This document shows, piece by piece, positions 61,664 through 64,000 of a stretch of DNA of 64,000 nt. Position 1 is the first letter of the stretch. Each line of letters opens with the position of its first letter. Both the position numbers and the translations under genes were made by a program. This DNA is from Proteiniphilum saccharofermentans (GTDB taxonomy: Bacteria > Bacteroidota > Bacteroidia > Bacteroidales > Dysgonomonadaceae): assembly GCF_900095135.1 (NCBI RefSeq), contig NZ_LT605205.1, positions 124,001-188,000 of the forward strand, read 5' to 3'. The notes under the pieces were generated by a model, which did no database searches, had not been told where the DNA came from, and saw only the letters and a program-made list of their open reading frames with translations.

Positions 61664-61966
61664 TTTTTTGAGTGAATATGATGTAATATGTTGTAGGTTA
61701 GTATCTTAAGCCGTATTTAAGGAATAAAGGCGCTTCCCGGAAAAACTTTATTCGTGGGTCGGTTAAATAAATGATGGATTATACATAGAACAGAGAGTAA
61801 AAATAAGTAGGCATACAAAAATCATCTTCACTGACTCGTATTAAGGATATCTGCACTTTCACCCTGCAGGATTCGATATCCGGATTACAGAAAAGATTAT
61901 TTTATAAGTAGTTCAACAGACAAAAAACCTAAAGGAATTGCATGGCAATAGATTAGCGGTTTTTTT
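61664..61966 (+). ncRNA. Candidate structured ncRNA or attenuated 5' leader
   Basis: A roughly 300-nt transcript is predicted between a strong promoter and a strong intrinsic terminator, with no ORF. An internal hairpin pairs GGATAT (61845-61850) with ATATCC (61876-61881) and CTGCA (61851-61855) with TGCAG (61865-61869). It could be an independent sRNA or a regulatory leader of the secreted-protein operon that begins at 62097. I could not match it to tmRNA, 6S or a known riboswitch. Confidence 0.35.
61922..61966 (+). terminator. Intrinsic terminator in the leader region
   Basis: AAAAAACCTAA pairs with TTAGcGGTTTTTT (one bulged C), enclosing ATTGC-ATG-GCAAT, and ends in a run of seven T. It lies 130 bp upstream of the next ATG. 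A further TAnnTTTG box (TATTTTTG, 61974-61981) follows at once and could restart transcription for the operon. Confidence 0.65.
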
Positions 61967-62096
61967 ATGTTGTTATTTTTGGGGCTCTGCCTGTCGGTAA
62001 AATGCAATAAAAATGTCTTGTATATATAAATTTTCGGCGTAGTCCGCCGTTAAACAGACTGCATAAAGAAATAAACACTTTATAAATTAATTCAAA

Positions 62097-62660
62097 ATGA
62101 GAACAAAAAACTTTTTTTCAATCGCCGCTTTAATCATTTGTGGCTTAGTATGTGTGAACAGTGTGAAAGCAGAAGGTCCGTCGAATACGGATAATGTAAC
62201 AGTGAATATCAGGTTTAAACCAATTCAGACAATTGTTGTTAATCCGAGTCAGAAAACAGTAGATCTCGTGTACGAAACAAAAGATCATTATGCGAGTGGT
62301 GTCTCTTCCGAGCAAAAAGATCATTTGACCGTATTCAGTACCGGAGGATTTCAAGTAAATGTGAAATCGAACGGGGAGTTTAAGAGAGGTGACGGAGCGG
62401 AGGTTATATCAGCCGGTGATGTGAAGATTTTAGCATCACTTGGAACAAATACCGCAGTGGGTGAATTTAATGAACAAGCTTTAACGACAGGAGATATCCC
62501 TATAATTACAGCCTCCGAGGGGGGGAGTGTACTTAATTACAATATAAAGTACGATAACACTGCTGCCGGCGCCTCATACCAGTACATCAATAGATATATC
62601 CATGATGATGCCGAATCAGTATATACAGCACAGGTTACCTACACTATAGTATCAAAATAA
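62097..62660 (+). CDS. Secreted beta-rich protein, candidate surface or pilus subunit
   Basis: A 187-residue protein with a signal peptide (MRTKNFFSIAALIICGLVCV to VKAEG). The mature part is all-beta in character, rich in Thr/Val/Asn with alternating strands (DNVTVNIRFKPIQTIVVN, TGGFQVNVKSNGEF) and ends with a strand SVYTAQVTYTIVSK. No cysteines remain after the signal. I do not recognise the family; the size, beta content, terminal strand and the chaperone-like gene next door resemble major subunits of chaperone-assembled fimbriae. A hairpin follows the gene. It could equally be a surface-layer or matrix protein. Confidence 0.7.
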   Translation: MRTKNFFSIAALIICGLVCVNSVKAEGPSNTDNVTVNIRFKPIQTIVVNPSQKTVDLVYETKDHYASGVSSEQKDHLTVFSTGGFQVNVKSNGEFKRGDGAEVISAGDVKILASLGTNTAVGEFNEQALTTGDIPIITASEGGSVLNYNIKYDNTAAGASYQYINRYIHDDAESVYTAQVTYTIVSK

Positions 62661-62685
62661 AGTATATTTATTAAAAATAGAAAGA

Positions 62686-62728
62686 AGGAGGGGAGAACGT
62701 TTCGGTTGAATCGTTTCTCTCTCCCTCT
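62686..62728 (+). terminator. Imperfect hairpin between subunit and chaperone-like genes
   Basis: GAGGGGAGAACG pairs imperfectly with CGTTTCTCTCTCCCTC, followed by TATCTTATATTC. It may lower read-through so that the first gene is expressed more than the next. Confidence 0.45.
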
Positions 62729-62811
62729 ATCTTATATTCAATAGGGTATTATTACTTGTATTTAACAATCAATAGGGACGACCGACCCGACTGAATAAAA
62801 TATTCTAATCG

Positions 62812-63624
62812 ATGAGATATCTGTTTGTCCACTGTTCTTTACTATTTGCCGGACTTTTTTTCATAATTCCTTCCACCGTCTTTTCACAGGTAGGGATTTC
62901 GGTGTCTCCGCCGCGGGTATATTATAGTCTGGACCCGGGAGAGACAGGATCACAGAAAGTACTGGTCAGCAATGTCAGTAAAGATCATCCGCTCAATTTC
63001 TCCCTTACAATGGGGGATTGGGAATACGATAGTTATGGTGGCAACCTTATGTTCCCGCCTGATTCACTGGATAATTCCTGTGCCGGCTGGCTAAGCCTGC
63101 CCGGTGGCATGTATATGACCCTTGAGCCGGGAGAAAGCCGGGAGATCGATCTGACTATGACCATACCTGCGGAAATCGACCGTGACGCGAATGTACAGAC
63201 GGCCATGCTATTTGTAACGCAGATGAATCCCGTAGATGGCGTAGATACGCAGGGAGCAGCCATCAAGATCAATGTCCGCCAGGGAATAAAAATATACCGT
63301 AAAGGCAACGCTCCGGAAATAAAGAAAGTGGAAATTGAGAATCTGGCATACGATAAGGAAACCAATTCGCTGATGCTCTTATTCAGCAATGTGGGTAATA
63401 TTTGGATTAACGGCCGTGCGAGCGCCAGTCTGTTCAACCAGGGTGACGGTAAAGAATTGAACATAGAAGCGGCCGATTTTTATACGATGCCCGGTGACCG
63501 TCGGATCATGCAGATTCCTCTCCGGCAAGAGCTGGAAAAAGGAAGATATATCGCCACCGTGATGCTCGATTACGGTGACCGCACCACGATAGAAGCCGCA
63601 GAGCTGCAGTTCACTCATGAGTAG
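62812..63624 (+). CDS. Periplasmic chaperone-like two-domain beta-sandwich protein
   Basis: A 270-residue exported protein; signal peptide ends near TVFSQ. The first domain (about 27-150) begins GISVSPPRVYYSLDPGETGS and has QKVLVSNVSKDHPLNFSLTM, the pattern of fimbrial chaperone or DUF916-like N-domains; LEPGESREIDLTMTIPAEID and NVQTAMLFVTQMNP, IKINVRQGIKIYRK follow. The second domain (about 165-268) is another sandwich (ILFS-like SLMLLFSNVGNIWINGRASA). Such proteins bind unfolded subunits. The reading frame overlaps the next gene by 8 bp, a sign of coupling. Confidence 0.65.
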   Translation: MRYLFVHCSLLFAGLFFIIPSTVFSQVGISVSPPRVYYSLDPGETGSQKVLVSNVSKDHPLNFSLTMGDWEYDSYGGNLMFPPDSLDNSCAGWLSLPGGMYMTLEPGESREIDLTMTIPAEIDRDANVQTAMLFVTQMNPVDGVDTQGAAIKINVRQGIKIYRKGNAPEIKKVEIENLAYDKETNSLMLLFSNVGNIWINGRASASLFNQGDGKELNIEAADFYTMPGDRRIMQIPLRQELEKGRYIATVMLDYGDRTTIEAAELQFTHE

Positions 63625-64000
63625 GCTATTCATATACATAGAACTTCTTTTTCTCTTATTCCATATATCGGCATACGGTCAGGTGAATCTGACATGGCAG
63701 GGAGGATCCGACTATCTTAGTGTGGGTTCCTATTCAGGTGCCGTATCACAATCGGATATTACCAGATTGAAAATCAGCGGTAATGGAAATATTACTTTCG
63801 AGAACTGGAAATTATCCGCCCGGATAGTAAACTACCCGGTTGTAAACGGAGGGAATGAATTTCCTGCAGACAAAATAAGTTTTTCCCCGACCGGAACATC
63901 CGGTAATTTGAAATCGGGACCCATTCCCAGCGTTACTCAGGTAGGAATGCCTTTATCCGTTCCATTTCAAAACGGACCGAATGAAGTGTACCTTGTTCCC
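63617..64000 (+). CDS. Secreted protein of unknown family, partial (right edge)
   Basis: A frame from ATG at 63617 that runs off the window with no stop (128 codons visible). A signal peptide MSRLFIYIELLFLLFHISAY is followed by GQVNLTWQGGSDYLSVGSYS and a Gly/Ser/Asn/Pro-rich beta-type sequence (ITRLKISGNGNITFENWKLS). It overlaps the chaperone-like gene by 8 bp, so it is probably translated with it. A minor subunit or adhesin is possible; the family is not recognised. It was too incomplete to judge its length. Confidence 0.6.
   Translation, partial: MSRLFIYIELLFLLFHISAYGQVNLTWQGGSDYLSVGSYSGAVSQSDITRLKISGNGNITFENWKLSARIVNYPVVNGGNEFPADKISFSPTGTSGNLKSGPIPSVTQVGMPLSVPFQNGPNEVYLVP

Noticed and set aside
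61664-61966. tmRNA or 6S RNA
   Set aside because: No tRNA-like ends or tag reading frame for tmRNA, and no single long hairpin as in 6S RNA.

Overview
The window looks like a Bacteroidales chromosome, plausibly a Dysgonomonadaceae/Proteiniphilum-like genome, though the genus is a guess. Evidence: three SusC-type receptors (one partial) and two SusD lipoproteins, three ECF sigma/FecR pairs, promoter boxes matching the Bacteroidetes consensus TAnnTTTG (several with TTG about 19-20 nt upstream), abundant lipoprotein and twin-arginine signals, and a class A RNase P RNA. No tRNA, transposase, integrase or CRISPR array was seen.

Bases 1-33300 hold one very long leftward array. An ECF sigma/FecR pair and an STN-domain SusC plus SusD head it. 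After a strong hairpin terminator come three FAD-dependent oxidoreductase genes (one a 1002-residue double-domain protein), a CstA-type transporter, an exported isomerase-like TIM barrel, a DUF5009 membrane acyltransferase-like protein, a GH29 fucosidase, five serine-type sulfatases, a CE7-like esterase, an alkaline-phosphatase-superfamily phosphodiesterase, a nuclease/phosphatase fusion and a GH43 enzyme. A further SusC starts at the left edge with its own promoter. The set suggests breakdown of a sulfated, fucose-containing, acylated glycan. A 90-bp remnant of another sulfatase lies between the TIM-barrel and DUF5009 genes.

Bases 33600-49600 hold a second locus: a divergent SGNH hydrolase, a ThuA-GH78 rhamnosidase fusion, three more FAD oxidoreductases, SusD, SusC, FecR and ECF sigma. 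Together the loci carry six FAD oxidoreductase genes with seven FAD domains. With the TIM barrel and ThuA they form a plausible exported redox route for glycan processing, which is the most interesting hypothesis here.

Bases 49700-59440 are mostly housekeeping: a DUF6051 hydrolase, a membrane LytTR regulator with a possible autoregulatory repeat, rnpB, a YihY/BrkB protein, a MlaE/MlaF-type permease and ATPase, then sufC-sufD-sufS with sufB missing from its usual place. Bases 59540-64000 hold an ECF sigma/FecR pair with no receptor, a structured possibly non-coding transcript, and a secreted-subunit/chaperone/secreted-protein operon running off the right edge that may encode a surface appendage. 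Intergenic spaces carry a dispersed ~60-100 bp repeat (four copies) and word-like degenerate repeats.
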